Of a DNA stretch of 44,441 nucleotides, positions 16,736 through 24,116 are shown piece after piece. Below the pieces are notes generated by a model that was not told the origin of the DNA, did no database searches, and was given only the letters and a program-made list of their open reading frames with translations. The position numbers and the translations under genes were made by a program. The stretch is from Candidatus Thorarchaeota archaeon. GTDB taxonomy: Archaea > Asgardarchaeota > Thorarchaeia > Thorarchaeales > Thorarchaeaceae. The stretch spans positions 4,354 to 48,794 of the forward strand of contig RDNZ01000019.1 in assembly GCA_011364905.1 (NCBI GenBank), read 5' to 3'. The stretch's first letter is position 1; each line of letters starts with the position of its first letter.

Positions 16736-18091
16736 TTATCTCAGTATCTTGACCAACGGGTCTGTCAATCGTTCAACAACGGATGCAGTGGCAACTCCCA
16801 TAGATCCTCCCTTGCGAAGAAAATATTGAGCAAGTCCTTTGTATTTTGCCAAGCGTAGTTTGGTTTCTGAAAAGTCACCCGAGAAGAGAAGTTGATGTCT
16901 ACTAGCTTGGCCCCGTTGTTTTCTCCATTGAGGTCGGGTTATGCGCTGCTCGACTTTAGTGTAGAGTCCAGTTCCAAAAATGGGGTATGGAAAGGAGTAT
17001 GAGAGGTAATCAAGTGGAAGAGCAGATGAGAATCGCAGTGTGTCTAGCAGTGATGCGTTTGACTCTCCAGGATATCCAAGGATGAAAAAACCACCGGTCG
17101 CTATTCCTGCATGTTTTGCAGACTTGATGGCTTTCTCAACATCACTCAGGACAATCCGTTTATTCATGACCTTGAGCATCCTTTCGTTCCCGGACTCGAT
17201 GCCAAAGAATATCTGTTTACATCCTGCCCTTGCCATTTTTGTGGCCGTTCGCTCATCAAGCCTGTCAGCCCTACTCAAACACATCCATCCAAGATCGAGT
17301 TTTTCGTGAATGAGAAGATCGCAGATTTCCTCCACTCTCTGGAGGTTCTGTGTAAAGCAATCATCTGAGAAGAATACACGATCATAGCCAAGACTCTCAA
17401 TCTCCCTCATCTCATCAACGACATTTGAAGCAGAACGCTCTCTGTAGCTTCGTCCAAAGATTGGATTACTACAGAAGTCACATAGATAGGGGCACCCTCT
17501 TGTGGTGATTTGGTTTGTTACTGTATATCCATACAAAGTGCTCCAGTAGTGCTTGTAAGACTTGTTGGGAAACAGATCACGCGCTGGAAAGGGGAGTCTA
17601 TCCAAGTTCTGCTCAAACGGGCGATCTTGGTTTTGGTGGCAGTTTCCTTCATCGTCAAGGAATGCGATTCCCAACACTTCTTTCCACGAAGCCCCGTTTA
17701 GATGATTTCTTACGACCTCAAGAAAAGTGTGCTCTCCCTCGTGTATAACCACGAGGTCAAACATGTCAAGAAACTCCTCAGGGACCAGACTGGGTAGAGG
17801 ACCTCCAGCAACGAGAAGCTCTGTTTCTTCACGAAGAGCCTTGGCGAGTTCTGTTGCGTGGTGATTAATTGTAACCATGGAGTATATGCCAACAATTCGA
17901 GGATGTGACTGTCTAACTATTCGAAGTGCATGCTGGGGATCAATGAATGTACAGTCAAGAATCTGGACAGACACACCGTTCGTTCGCAGCATGGATGCGA
18001 GATATCCAAGTCCAAGAGGAGGATAGCGAAATATAGAGCGGTCCAGTTCTTCATTGAAATAAGGATAAATGAGAAGGACATCAACACTCAT
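16736..18091 (-). CDS. B12-binding-domain radical SAM protein (BchE-like class)
   Basis: A 451-residue protein. Residues 1-140 form a cobalamin-binding-type Rossmann domain (VDVLLIYPYFNEE ... YPPLGLGYLASMLR ... VGIYSMVTINHHATELAKAL ... LLVAGGP), lacking the classic D-x-H-x-x-G, as often seen in this class. The radical SAM core follows with the cluster motif C200-x3-C204-x2-C207 (TTRGCPYLCDFCSNP). Further core elements are FFSDDCFTQN, GIESGNERMLKVMNKR and GGFFILGYPGES. Such enzymes catalyse methylations or rearrangements at unreactive carbons. Its start codon overlaps the stop of the upstream gene by 4 bases (ATGA), so the two are translationally coupled. Confidence 0.9.
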   Translation of the reverse strand: MSVDVLLIYPYFNEELDRSIFRYPPLGLGYLASMLRTNGVSVQILDCTFIDPQHALRIVRQSHPRIVGIYSMVTINHHATELAKALREETELLVAGGPLPSLVPEEFLDMFDLVVIHEGEHTFLEVVRNHLNGASWKEVLGIAFLDDEGNCHQNQDRPFEQNLDRLPFPARDLFPNKSYKHYWSTLYGYTVTNQITTRGCPYLCDFCSNPIFGRSYRERSASNVVDEMREIESLGYDRVFFSDDCFTQNLQRVEEICDLLIHEKLDLGWMCLSRADRLDERTATKMARAGCKQIFFGIESGNERMLKVMNKRIVLSDVEKAIKSAKHAGIATGGFFILGYPGESNASLLDTLRFSSALPLDYLSYSFPYPIFGTGLYTKVEQRITRPQWRKQRGQASRHQLLFSGDFSETKLRLAKYKGLAQYFLRKGGSMGVATASVVERLTDPLVKILR

Positions 18092-18945
18092 GATTCAATC
18101 ACTCCATTCAAATCTGGTCTGATTGTTACCTTGTATCTCACACTCTTTGAGGACGGATGTATCTTGAGGATAACTCCGCTCCAGCAAATATGCTGCCCGA
18201 TAATCTCTCTTCCACGAAATGCCTCAACCTCCTTTGGAATATCCACGCGGAATGCAATTTTCATAGATGGCGATTGAAACTCAGCCCATGTTGCGTGTAT
18301 CTTATCCCATCCTTCGATAGAATCTCCCTGCAGTGTTAGCCCTGAGCTGTCTGTATACACATCGAAAAAAGTCCCCCCAAGTTCATTTGATACATAGATG
18401 TGCTGCAGACCAGAGGTTTGGACTCCTGAGAGGTCCAATTCTATGGCAATCGCATTTGAATCATGATCGATTGAGTACGAGGACAGTATCGAGCCTTTGC
18501 TCTCTACTTCGAAATACGCAAAGGAGTAGTTCTCTGAGATATTCGGGGCAAATCTGTTAATCAGAAGAAGAGAAACTCTCCTTCCAAAGCTTGTTTTGTA
18601 GATTCGGTTGTAAATCCTCTGGCTCACCCATGTGAACATTCCTGCGTGTGATGAGACCTTTCTTTGACGACGGTCAATTAGGTTCATGGTGAATTTCTTC
18701 CACGCTTGATGGTCTTCTATTCTCCCATCCTTTGACACCGTGGACTTGCCGGGGAAGTAGAAGTCTCGTTTGTACTGGAGAATCGGAACACCGAAACCAA
18801 CCCCTTCTTCACAGAGAACTGCGTCGGAGTGATCCATGGAAAGAAGTAATCCCTTTTGAACGGGGGTTGTTTTCCCGGAGCGAGGCCATGGGCTACTACT
18901 CAAGTGGTAAGATACCACAGAGTCTTGAACCGACTCTCGAGACAT
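18088..18945 (-). CDS. Unknown protein coupled to the B12/radical SAM gene
   Basis: A 285-residue protein with no signal peptide or membrane helix. The first 40 residues are polar and low in structure. Residues about 60-130 are basic and probably helical (WKKFTMNLIDRRQRKVSSHAGMFTWVSQRIYNRIYKTSFGRRVSLLLINRF). Residues 140-285 have alternating strands (YFEVESKGSILSSYSI, AIAIELDLSGV, FFDVYTDSSG, IAFRVDIPKE, VRYKVTIRPDL), suggesting a beta-sandwich. I recognise no family. Its stop overlaps the radical SAM start, so it is probably a partner, substrate carrier or substrate-recognition protein for that enzyme. Confidence 0.65.
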   Translation of the reverse strand: MSRESVQDSVVSYHLSSSPWPRSGKTTPVQKGLLLSMDHSDAVLCEEGVGFGVPILQYKRDFYFPGKSTVSKDGRIEDHQAWKKFTMNLIDRRQRKVSSHAGMFTWVSQRIYNRIYKTSFGRRVSLLLINRFAPNISENYSFAYFEVESKGSILSSYSIDHDSNAIAIELDLSGVQTSGLQHIYVSNELGGTFFDVYTDSSGLTLQGDSIEGWDKIHATWAEFQSPSMKIAFRVDIPKEVEAFRGREIIGQHICWSGVILKIHPSSKSVRYKVTIRPDLNGVIES

Positions 18946-19055
18946 TCCCTACAATTCGAAAGATATCTTCTAAATCTGCCGATAAAGCCAAAAATTTGCG
19001 GTTTCACTCGCATCGAACCGTTTTTGTGAAATCACGCTGCAAACGCGACTCAATC

Positions 19056-19580
19056 TCAGGGCTTTCTGAAATTCCACTGGGCAAAAGAGCGGAAGTTATT
19101 CCCCTCAACAATATAGTAGGTGCGACTCTCAAAACCCCCATAACTAAGCAGACTGTGCTCAATAATTGCGCCATTCTCAAGACGATGTGCGTAAACAGAC
19201 CTCGAGATGAACTGTCTATCGAGACCCCACTTTTCATGAAGCCCCTTAATTCTCGCAATACGAACCTCCATCACGTCCCTACTATCGCGTTTCTTGGAGA
19301 TTTTTTCAACAAGCCGCATTTCTGAAACCTCAAAACCCCCTTTTCCGAGAACATATGCAAGAACTGCTTGTTTAATCGTATCTGTTCTCTCAGGTTTTGT
19401 AGAATCTCGCTCTCCTTCCAAGAGACCACTGCCGACTATTCGGACCCCAGGCGTGATAGACCGCTCGTGTTTCCTTTTTGTATAGACAGAACTATCACGT
19501 ACTGCTTTGGCACGTTTTCTAGCCTGCTCCTTTTTCTGCTCAAGTCCAGGCGGACCATCTTCTTTGTGTCTGTCCGGCAG
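19056..19580 (-). CDS. Unknown basic/helical protein with a non-canonical (CTG) or interrupted 5' end
   Basis: The frame reads continuously from 19586 down to the stop at 19056-19058 and looks genuinely coding. It has a Lys/Arg/Glu-rich N-terminus (GLEQKKEQARKRAKAVRD), then ITPGVRIVGSGLLEGERD, a helical region (TIKQAVLAYVLGKGGFEVSEMRLVEK) and a C-terminal strand region (SYGGFESRTYYIVEGNNF). There is no ATG or GTG in the first two thirds; a TTG at 19421 has no ribosome site. A perfect AGGAGG (complement of 19590-19595) lies 9 bases upstream of an in-frame CTG (19578-19580). A longer frame from ATG 19640 hits an in-frame TGA at 19584-19586. Use of CTG, a sequencing error or a decayed start are the options. 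Confidence 0.5.
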   Translation of the reverse strand: MPDRHKEDGPPGLEQKKEQARKRAKAVRDSSVYTKRKHERSITPGVRIVGSGLLEGERDSTKPERTDTIKQAVLAYVLGKGGFEVSEMRLVEKISKKRDSRDVMEVRIARIKGLHEKWGLDRQFISRSVYAHRLENGAIIEHSLLSYGGFESRTYYIVEGNNFRSFAQWNFRKP

Positions 19581-19653
19581 GTCTCAGAACCTCCTTGAGA
19601 TGCCTGAAGCAAAGAGATGCTGTAGATAATTCTTATCCATCAACCTAATGACT

Positions 19654-19662
19654 TGATATACA
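19654..19662 (-). promoter_or_regulatory. Candidate TATA box for the CTG-start gene
   Basis: The complement reads TGTATATCA. Counting about 25-27 bases downstream puts the transcription start near 19630. That is past the ATG at 19640, and about 35-50 bases before the AGGAGG/CTG pair. This favours initiation near 19580 rather than at 19640. Confidence 0.35.
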
Positions 19663-19707
19663 AACACTTAAGAGAAACTTAACTATTGATAAGTCAGAGG
19701 TTTTCGT

Positions 19708-20091
19708 ATGAATATTCTAGGTACTAAGGCGTGGATGTGGATTGATGGTATAACATTGATCATTGTGGGTGCACTGTCGCTTGTACCCGCAGCAGCCGCG
19801 ATAATACTGTTCGATGGCGGAACGGTTCTAAGTGTCATCAAGATTATAGTCGCTATAATCAATCTCGTCGTAGCAGTCAGAGAAACTGATGCCGAAATGG
19901 TCAATAGTAAGATTTGGCTCATAGCTGTAGCTTTGATTCTGCTCTTCATGGGAATCTTGCCCTTCTTCCCAGTTGCTATGGGAGCTATGGGAGGACAGGG
20001 TCTTGCAGATTTTCTCAACACAATGAAGGTCGTACTTGGTGCACTGACCCTCCTGATCATCATCGTAGACTGGTCTAAGCTTGGACCATAA
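19708..20091 (+). CDS. Small four-helix membrane protein, unknown function
   Basis: A 127-residue protein with hydrophobic segments at about 12-34, 40-56, 69-91 and 104-122, short loops and a terminal WSKLGP. A GAGGT ribosome site precedes ATG 19708 with normal spacing. No family is recognisable beyond a small integral membrane protein. It is divergent from the gene at 19580 and is followed by its own hairpin, so it is probably monocistronic. Confidence 0.7.
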   Translation: MNILGTKAWMWIDGITLIIVGALSLVPAAAAIILFDGGTVLSVIKIIVAIINLVVAVRETDAEMVNSKIWLIAVALILLFMGILPFFPVAMGAMGGQGLADFLNTMKVVLGALTLLIIIVDWSKLGP

Positions 20092-20102
20092 TAAAGCAGA
20101 CT

Positions 20103-20124
20103 GGTGGCACTCCTCTGTGCCACC
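20103..20124 (+). terminator. Perfect 8-bp hairpin after the small membrane-protein gene
   Basis: GGTGGCAC (20103-20110) pairs perfectly with GTGCCACC (20117-20124) around a 6-base loop. It lies 11 bases after the stop at 20091 and is followed by only TTCT, so termination strength is uncertain. It separates this gene from the operon starting at 20182. Confidence 0.5.
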
Positions 20125-20181
20125 TTCTAGCCAGCTAATAGAGAGGATTCTTGCTCGTACTTTCAGTAATTGGTGATTGTA

Positions 20182-20916
20182 ATGAACAGCACGCAAGACG
20201 AAATCACTGGTCTCAACCAAAAACTAAGGTCCATCATCGATCGATATAGGGATGCAGAGGGCAAGGTAAACTACTTCGCACTCATGGCGGACAAGTCGAT
20301 GGTGGCTTACGCCGAGTCTCTGGCTGATTTTGACCTGAGCACCTTGACGACAAAGGAGAAAAAACTGGCTTTCTGGATCAACTGCTACAACGCACTTTCC
20401 ATTTACGGAGTGGTTAAGAAGCTGGAGAGAGACCCCGACTTTGCTATTAAGGGGAATAAGAGCTGGTTCGGTAGGGTGCGGTTTTTCGCACTCCAGAAGT
20501 TCAATGTAGGTGGGGAAGAATACACTCTGAGGAACATTGAGAACAGCATCAGAAGGGACTTCGAGGATCCCAGGGTTCATTTCGCACTGAACTGCTCATC
20601 ACTTGGGTGTCCGCTGTTAAAGGATGGACTCTACAGCGCTGAGAATATAAATGCTGAACTGGATGCATCCACAAAGCTGTACCTCAGAAGTAACGAAGGA
20701 CTCAGATTGGACAGGGAAGAGGGGGTTCTGTATGTCAGCAAGATCTTCAAGTGGTACAAGAAGGATTTTGAAGCCACAGGAAAGAGTATCATGGAGTACA
20801 TCAGAGAGTATGCACCAACGGAGATACGTGAGTTCATTGACGAGCGGAAAGATAAGGTCAAAATCAAAAATATTGAATACGACTGGGGCCTAAACGTGAG
20901 CGAGGATGATGAGTGA
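20182..20916 (+). CDS. DUF547 domain protein
   Basis: A 244-residue soluble protein with the DUF547 signature order: KKLAFWINCYNALSIYGVV, then LRNIENSIRR, then DPRVHFALNCSSLGCPLL with its conserved Cys-Ser-x-x-G-C-P, and finally VSKIFKWYKKDF. DUF547 proteins occur in bacteria, archaea and plants, and their biochemical role is not established; the conserved Cys pair suggests redox or metal chemistry. I chose ATG 20182; the frame opens from a TTG at 20170. It is the first gene of a tightly packed operon: the next start overlaps its stop (TGATG at 20914-20918). Confidence 0.88.
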   Translation: MNSTQDEITGLNQKLRSIIDRYRDAEGKVNYFALMADKSMVAYAESLADFDLSTLTTKEKKLAFWINCYNALSIYGVVKKLERDPDFAIKGNKSWFGRVRFFALQKFNVGGEEYTLRNIENSIRRDFEDPRVHFALNCSSLGCPLLKDGLYSAENINAELDASTKLYLRSNEGLRLDREEGVLYVSKIFKWYKKDFEATGKSIMEYIREYAPTEIREFIDERKDKVKIKNIEYDWGLNVSEDDE

Positions 20917-21923
20917 TGGAGCGGTTCAGTGGAACCATCTTTGGCCTTAAGAGAGTTGGCAAGTATCTCACTGATGGCGACTTGAGAAAAGCCTACTCCG
21001 AATACAAAGAGTCTGAGGAAACAGCATTACGGCTCATTGTGAACACCATCCTTGCAGAGGGATGGATAATCACACTATCCAATCCAAAAACCATTGATGA
21101 GCTGGCTCAGGAGCATGGATACACAAACAAGATGCTCCTCGGAGATATCCTTACACTTCTTGTCAGAGAAAACATCGTTGGGTATTCAGGAGGAAAATAC
21201 CAAATACGCGAGGTGAGGACAGCAGCCATTCGCCCGGAAGATGTGGGCTCTGCAATGACCAATTTCTATTACGACTGCTCGAAATACCTTCCAGCAGCTC
21301 TTGTTGGAAGAAAAGTTATGCTCAACGAGGTACCAAGGGTGGTGCTTGAAACCGTATTCAGTAGCACACTGACTGAGAAGGGTCGCAGTGTTCTGTTGAA
21401 GTCATTTTCACCAAAGAAAACAAAGGAGATTGGAGTATCAGCCTTTGCTGATGTTGGTCTGCCTTTTGCTCTGAAGCAGATTGATGACATATTCAATCCT
21501 GAGAGGATTCATCTGTTTCTCCAGGACTATCGATGGTATACACCATTAAGGACTATACTGCAGTTACTATCTGAAGACAGGACGCTCGACAAGCTTGTTC
21601 CTGACCTGCTTGGTAGAAATCCGGACACTCGCCTAGACTTGTTTTACGGAGAGGAGATCTTCTCCTTTAACCACGACTCGTTCGATGAGAGGGTCAAAAC
21701 AGTTTCAGCCTACCTTCATCCGGGTGCAAGATTAGTAACAAATGACCCAACACTACCACCCGGAGAGACCGTGAGTACCCCAGCCTACGTGCTTATGCAG
21801 ACAATAGAGGGCTATCCACAACCTCTAAACCGGGACACCATTGAGAGTGTGTTTCAGAAACATTCGCTGACTGTTCAAACCATCGGTGATAACTGGGTAA
21901 TTGCAGAGAAGGGGGCTTCCTAA
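20916..21923 (+). CDS. Winged-helix-containing protein, possibly methyltransferase-like, unknown function
   Basis: A 335-residue protein. Residues about 35-105 look like a winged helix: ALRLIVNTILAEGWIITLSNPKTIDELAQEHGYTNKMLLGDILTLLVRENIVGYSGGKYQIRE. This resembles the dimerisation/wHTH domain that precedes many SAM-dependent O-methyltransferases. The remainder has weak Rossmann-like features (PGARLVTNDPTLPPGE) but no clear SAM-binding glycine loop, so it may be a degenerate or non-catalytic relative. ATG 20916 overlaps the DUF547 stop. The following gene begins 1 base after its stop, which supports one transcript and stoichiometric production. Confidence 0.7.
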   Translation: MERFSGTIFGLKRVGKYLTDGDLRKAYSEYKESEETALRLIVNTILAEGWIITLSNPKTIDELAQEHGYTNKMLLGDILTLLVRENIVGYSGGKYQIREVRTAAIRPEDVGSAMTNFYYDCSKYLPAALVGRKVMLNEVPRVVLETVFSSTLTEKGRSVLLKSFSPKKTKEIGVSAFADVGLPFALKQIDDIFNPERIHLFLQDYRWYTPLRTILQLLSEDRTLDKLVPDLLGRNPDTRLDLFYGEEIFSFNHDSFDERVKTVSAYLHPGARLVTNDPTLPPGETVSTPAYVLMQTIEGYPQPLNRDTIESVFQKHSLTVQTIGDNWVIAEKGAS

Positions 21924-21924
21924 A

Positions 21925-22635
21925 ATGGTGGAGAAACGCGCAGTACGAGAACTGTTTGTGATTCATAAGAGTGGTTTACCCATCACACATGTGGGAACTG
22001 GCCACGTCCAGATTGATGATGCGCTGTTTGGGGGTTTGCTGTCGGCAATAGAGAACGTGGGTGTGAGTCTTGGACTTGATGGAGACGTTTCGCTTGATAC
22101 GATCAGGTTCAGAGCTTATGAGATGGTGTATTCGAGAACGGAGAATGCGCTCATTGTTCTTCTGACCGACCAGGACACCAAAGGATTCCTAGAGAAGGCT
22201 AAGCCCGAGCTGGAGAAGATTGGTAGAGAGATAGAAGCGGGATGTTTCATGGATGAATTCGAGATCAAGACTGCTGAGAGAACAGCAAGAATAGACTCAG
22301 TCATCACACGGCATGCAAGAACAATTTTTGCAGAGCAGGATGATGTGTTCTTCTGGGATGAAGACCATACATTTCAGCTCTGGGAGCACGAGAATGAGCG
22401 TTGGCATGGACGCACTCTTTTCAAGAACTATCTGTTGCCGTCCCCCCTCATAAAGACACTCAACCTTCCAATGGAGGACCTCATTGATATCTGTGACTTG
22501 CTAGAGGAGAAACGACGACCCTCAGAGATACTTCATCACCCAGGATTGGTTTCCAAAGATGAAGATGAGATTATGAATGCGGTGAAACTGCTTCATATGT
22601 ATGGTCTCGTCCAATGTTTCAGGTCCGCTGTCTGA
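21925..22635 (+). CDS. Longin/roadblock-like (profilin-fold) domain protein with C-terminal helical domain
   Basis: A 236-residue protein. The first 110 residues have the layout of small GTPase-associated longin/roadblock-type domains: strand-turn-strand VRELFVIHKSGLPITHVG, then a long helix with FGGLLSAIENVGVSLG, then paired strands IRFRAYEMVYSRTENALIVLLTDQD and a final helix. Residues about 150-236 form a second domain with a winged-helix-like end (LIDICDLLEEKRRPSEILHHPG ... AVKLLHMYGLVQCF). In Asgard archaea such domains often act with Ras-like GTPases. I chose ATG 21925, with GGGGG upstream; the frame opens earlier at a TTG. No GTPase gene is adjacent, so the partner is unknown. Confidence 0.65.
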   Translation: MVEKRAVRELFVIHKSGLPITHVGTGHVQIDDALFGGLLSAIENVGVSLGLDGDVSLDTIRFRAYEMVYSRTENALIVLLTDQDTKGFLEKAKPELEKIGREIEAGCFMDEFEIKTAERTARIDSVITRHARTIFAEQDDVFFWDEDHTFQLWEHENERWHGRTLFKNYLLPSPLIKTLNLPMEDLIDICDLLEEKRRPSEILHHPGLVSKDEDEIMNAVKLLHMYGLVQCFRSAV

Positions 22636-22649
22636 AGGATTGTTTGGAC

Positions 22650-23306
22650 ATGAGCGATGTGACTGGAGAGAGGGTTCGACATATCTACAGTACGTCTGCA
22701 CTTCACTATCAGATGCTCCTGAAGTTCTATAGGGGACTAGGAGTCAACCTGGCGAAGTGGAGAAAAGAAGCCATCAAGCGACTACCTGATCTGGAATCTC
22801 CGAGGATTCTAGATGTGAGCACTGGAACAGGAGCGAACATTCCACTGCTTGTCGACAGATATCCAGAATATAGTGCTATTGTGGGGATTGATTACACTCC
22901 AGCCATGCTGAAACAGGCAGCACGTCGAGTTCGCGACAATGAGTGGAAAAATGTCAATCTAAAACTCATAGATGCTAGAGAGATGTCCTCAAAACTTGAC
23001 GGATGCTTTGACCTTGTTTTGTCCACCTATTCTCTCTCCATCATACCACGGTCGCCTCATGTCTTGAGAGAGATAAAGAAGCTTACCTGCAAATCTGGAT
23101 TTATAATGCTCCTAGATTGCCAGAAGTTCAAAGGACTTCTAAGGATTTACAATCCTCTAGCAATCTTCCTTTCAACTAGACTGGGAGGGAACTCTCAGAC
23201 ATACTCAGTCCCAGTGAGTAAAATTGCCTCTAGGATGTTCCAGCCTGTTTCACGAAGACTGATGTATTCTGGTATGTTCTATGAAGATCTGTATAGACTG
23301 AAGTGA
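22650..23306 (+). CDS. Class I SAM-dependent methyltransferase (UbiE/Methyltransf_11-like)
   Basis: A 218-residue methyltransferase. Motif I is RILDVSTGTGANIPLLV, motif II VGIDYTPAMLKQAARRV, motif III/IV NLKLIDAREMSSKLDGCFDLVLSTYSLSII, followed by HVLREIKKLTCKSGFIMLLD. The N-terminal YSTSALHYQMLLKFYRGLGV fits UbiE/menaquinone-lipid methyltransferases, but the C-terminal part (IYNPLAIFLSTRLGG) is unusual and may bind a lipid or membrane. ATG 22650 avoids overlap; ATG 22614 would start inside the previous gene and give an overlapping, translationally coupled version. It is the last gene of the 20182-23306 operon. Confidence 0.85.
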   Translation: MSDVTGERVRHIYSTSALHYQMLLKFYRGLGVNLAKWRKEAIKRLPDLESPRILDVSTGTGANIPLLVDRYPEYSAIVGIDYTPAMLKQAARRVRDNEWKNVNLKLIDAREMSSKLDGCFDLVLSTYSLSIIPRSPHVLREIKKLTCKSGFIMLLDCQKFKGLLRIYNPLAIFLSTRLGGNSQTYSVPVSKIASRMFQPVSRRLMYSGMFYEDLYRLK

Positions 23307-23315
23307 GCCTAAGAC

Positions 23316-24113
23316 CTAGCGAGACTTGAAGACAAACATCCCATAGCCGATATTCCCTGATACAATCTGTGCCTTGATCAATCCAATTATTCGAACTGCA
23401 TCGGTCAGTTTGCCTGTTATCTCCTTGTCCACACTGACCTCTTTGAAGAACCGCGCACGACCTTTTGCTTTATCAGCCAAGTCTTCAAGCAAGTCAGAGT
23501 GATTGGAGGATGTGAGGAGGCTGAATCCCTCTTTCTTGAAGAAGTCGATGTATCCGTCAGAAGACAACGCATCAGCTATGCACGCCACCTTACCCAGGAG
23601 ACCTCTCAGTTCATCTTCCAGATCCTCATGGTTCTGAACAGTGACATCGTGTAGTCCGAAGATGCCCTCTGGTTTCAGCACTCTCCGTATTTCCTTCACA
23701 GCTTGGTCTTTGCTATAGAAAGTGCATAGTGAGCACTCACTAAAGGCAGCAGTGAACGAATCGTCGTCATAAGGAACCTTACCTGCCAGAGCCACCTTGA
23801 AGTCAGTCCTATTCTTCACTCGTAAGTCCTCGGCGAGTTGCTTTGCTGAGTCAATCATAGCTTGACTCGCATCTATCCCTGAAACTTTGCAGCCAAGGCT
23901 CCTTGCAAGATAGGTGGCAGTTCTTCCGTCGCCGCATGCAATGTCAAGGACCGTGGACTCACTGTCAATTTTCATCCTGTCCGCCATCAGCTTGCTCAAT
24001 GCAAGTCCTCCCGGATGGAAAATACCATCCAGTAGCTGTGATACTAAAGGGTGATTGTAAAAATCTCCACAGCAAACTCCCAGCTCTTGCTCGGTCTTTT
24101 CTTCATCTTGCAT
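23316..24113 (-). CDS. SAM-dependent methyltransferase (arsenite-methyltransferase/UbiE-like)
   Basis: A 265-residue class I methyltransferase. It opens with a Cys pair (GVCCGDFYNHPLVSQLL) like many arsenite/Methyltransf_11 enzymes. Motif I is VLDIACGDGRTATYLARSLG, then VSGIDASQAMIDSAKQLAEDL, then LAGKVPYDDDSFTAAFSECSLCTF, then EIRRVLKPEGIFGLHDVTV. Extra cysteines in the third motif (ECSLC) could bind metal or arsenic. The gene follows the Tes-like radical SAM gene by 3 bases on the same strand, so the two form an operon. It could modify a product of that enzyme or act on arsenic; the sequence does not decide. Confidence 0.85.
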   Translation of the reverse strand: MQDEEKTEQELGVCCGDFYNHPLVSQLLDGIFHPGGLALSKLMADRMKIDSESTVLDIACGDGRTATYLARSLGCKVSGIDASQAMIDSAKQLAEDLRVKNRTDFKVALAGKVPYDDDSFTAAFSECSLCTFYSKDQAVKEIRRVLKPEGIFGLHDVTVQNHEDLEDELRGLLGKVACIADALSSDGYIDFFKKEGFSLLTSSNHSDLLEDLADKAKGRARFFKEVSVDKEITGKLTDAVRIIGLIKAQIVSGNIGYGMFVFKSR

Positions 24114-24116
24114 GGC

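Noticed and set aside
18732..19325. Plus-strand open frame of about 197 codons across the unknown minus-strand genes
   Set aside because: It runs antisense to two minus-strand frames with better protein-like composition, has no ribosome site, and its residue make-up (many Ser, Arg, Cys) is that of an antisense shadow.
19584..19586. In-frame TGA read as selenocysteine
   Set aside because: It lies near the extreme N-terminus, no redox motif surrounds it and I see no clear SECIS-like hairpin after it. A CTG start or a sequence error is simpler.
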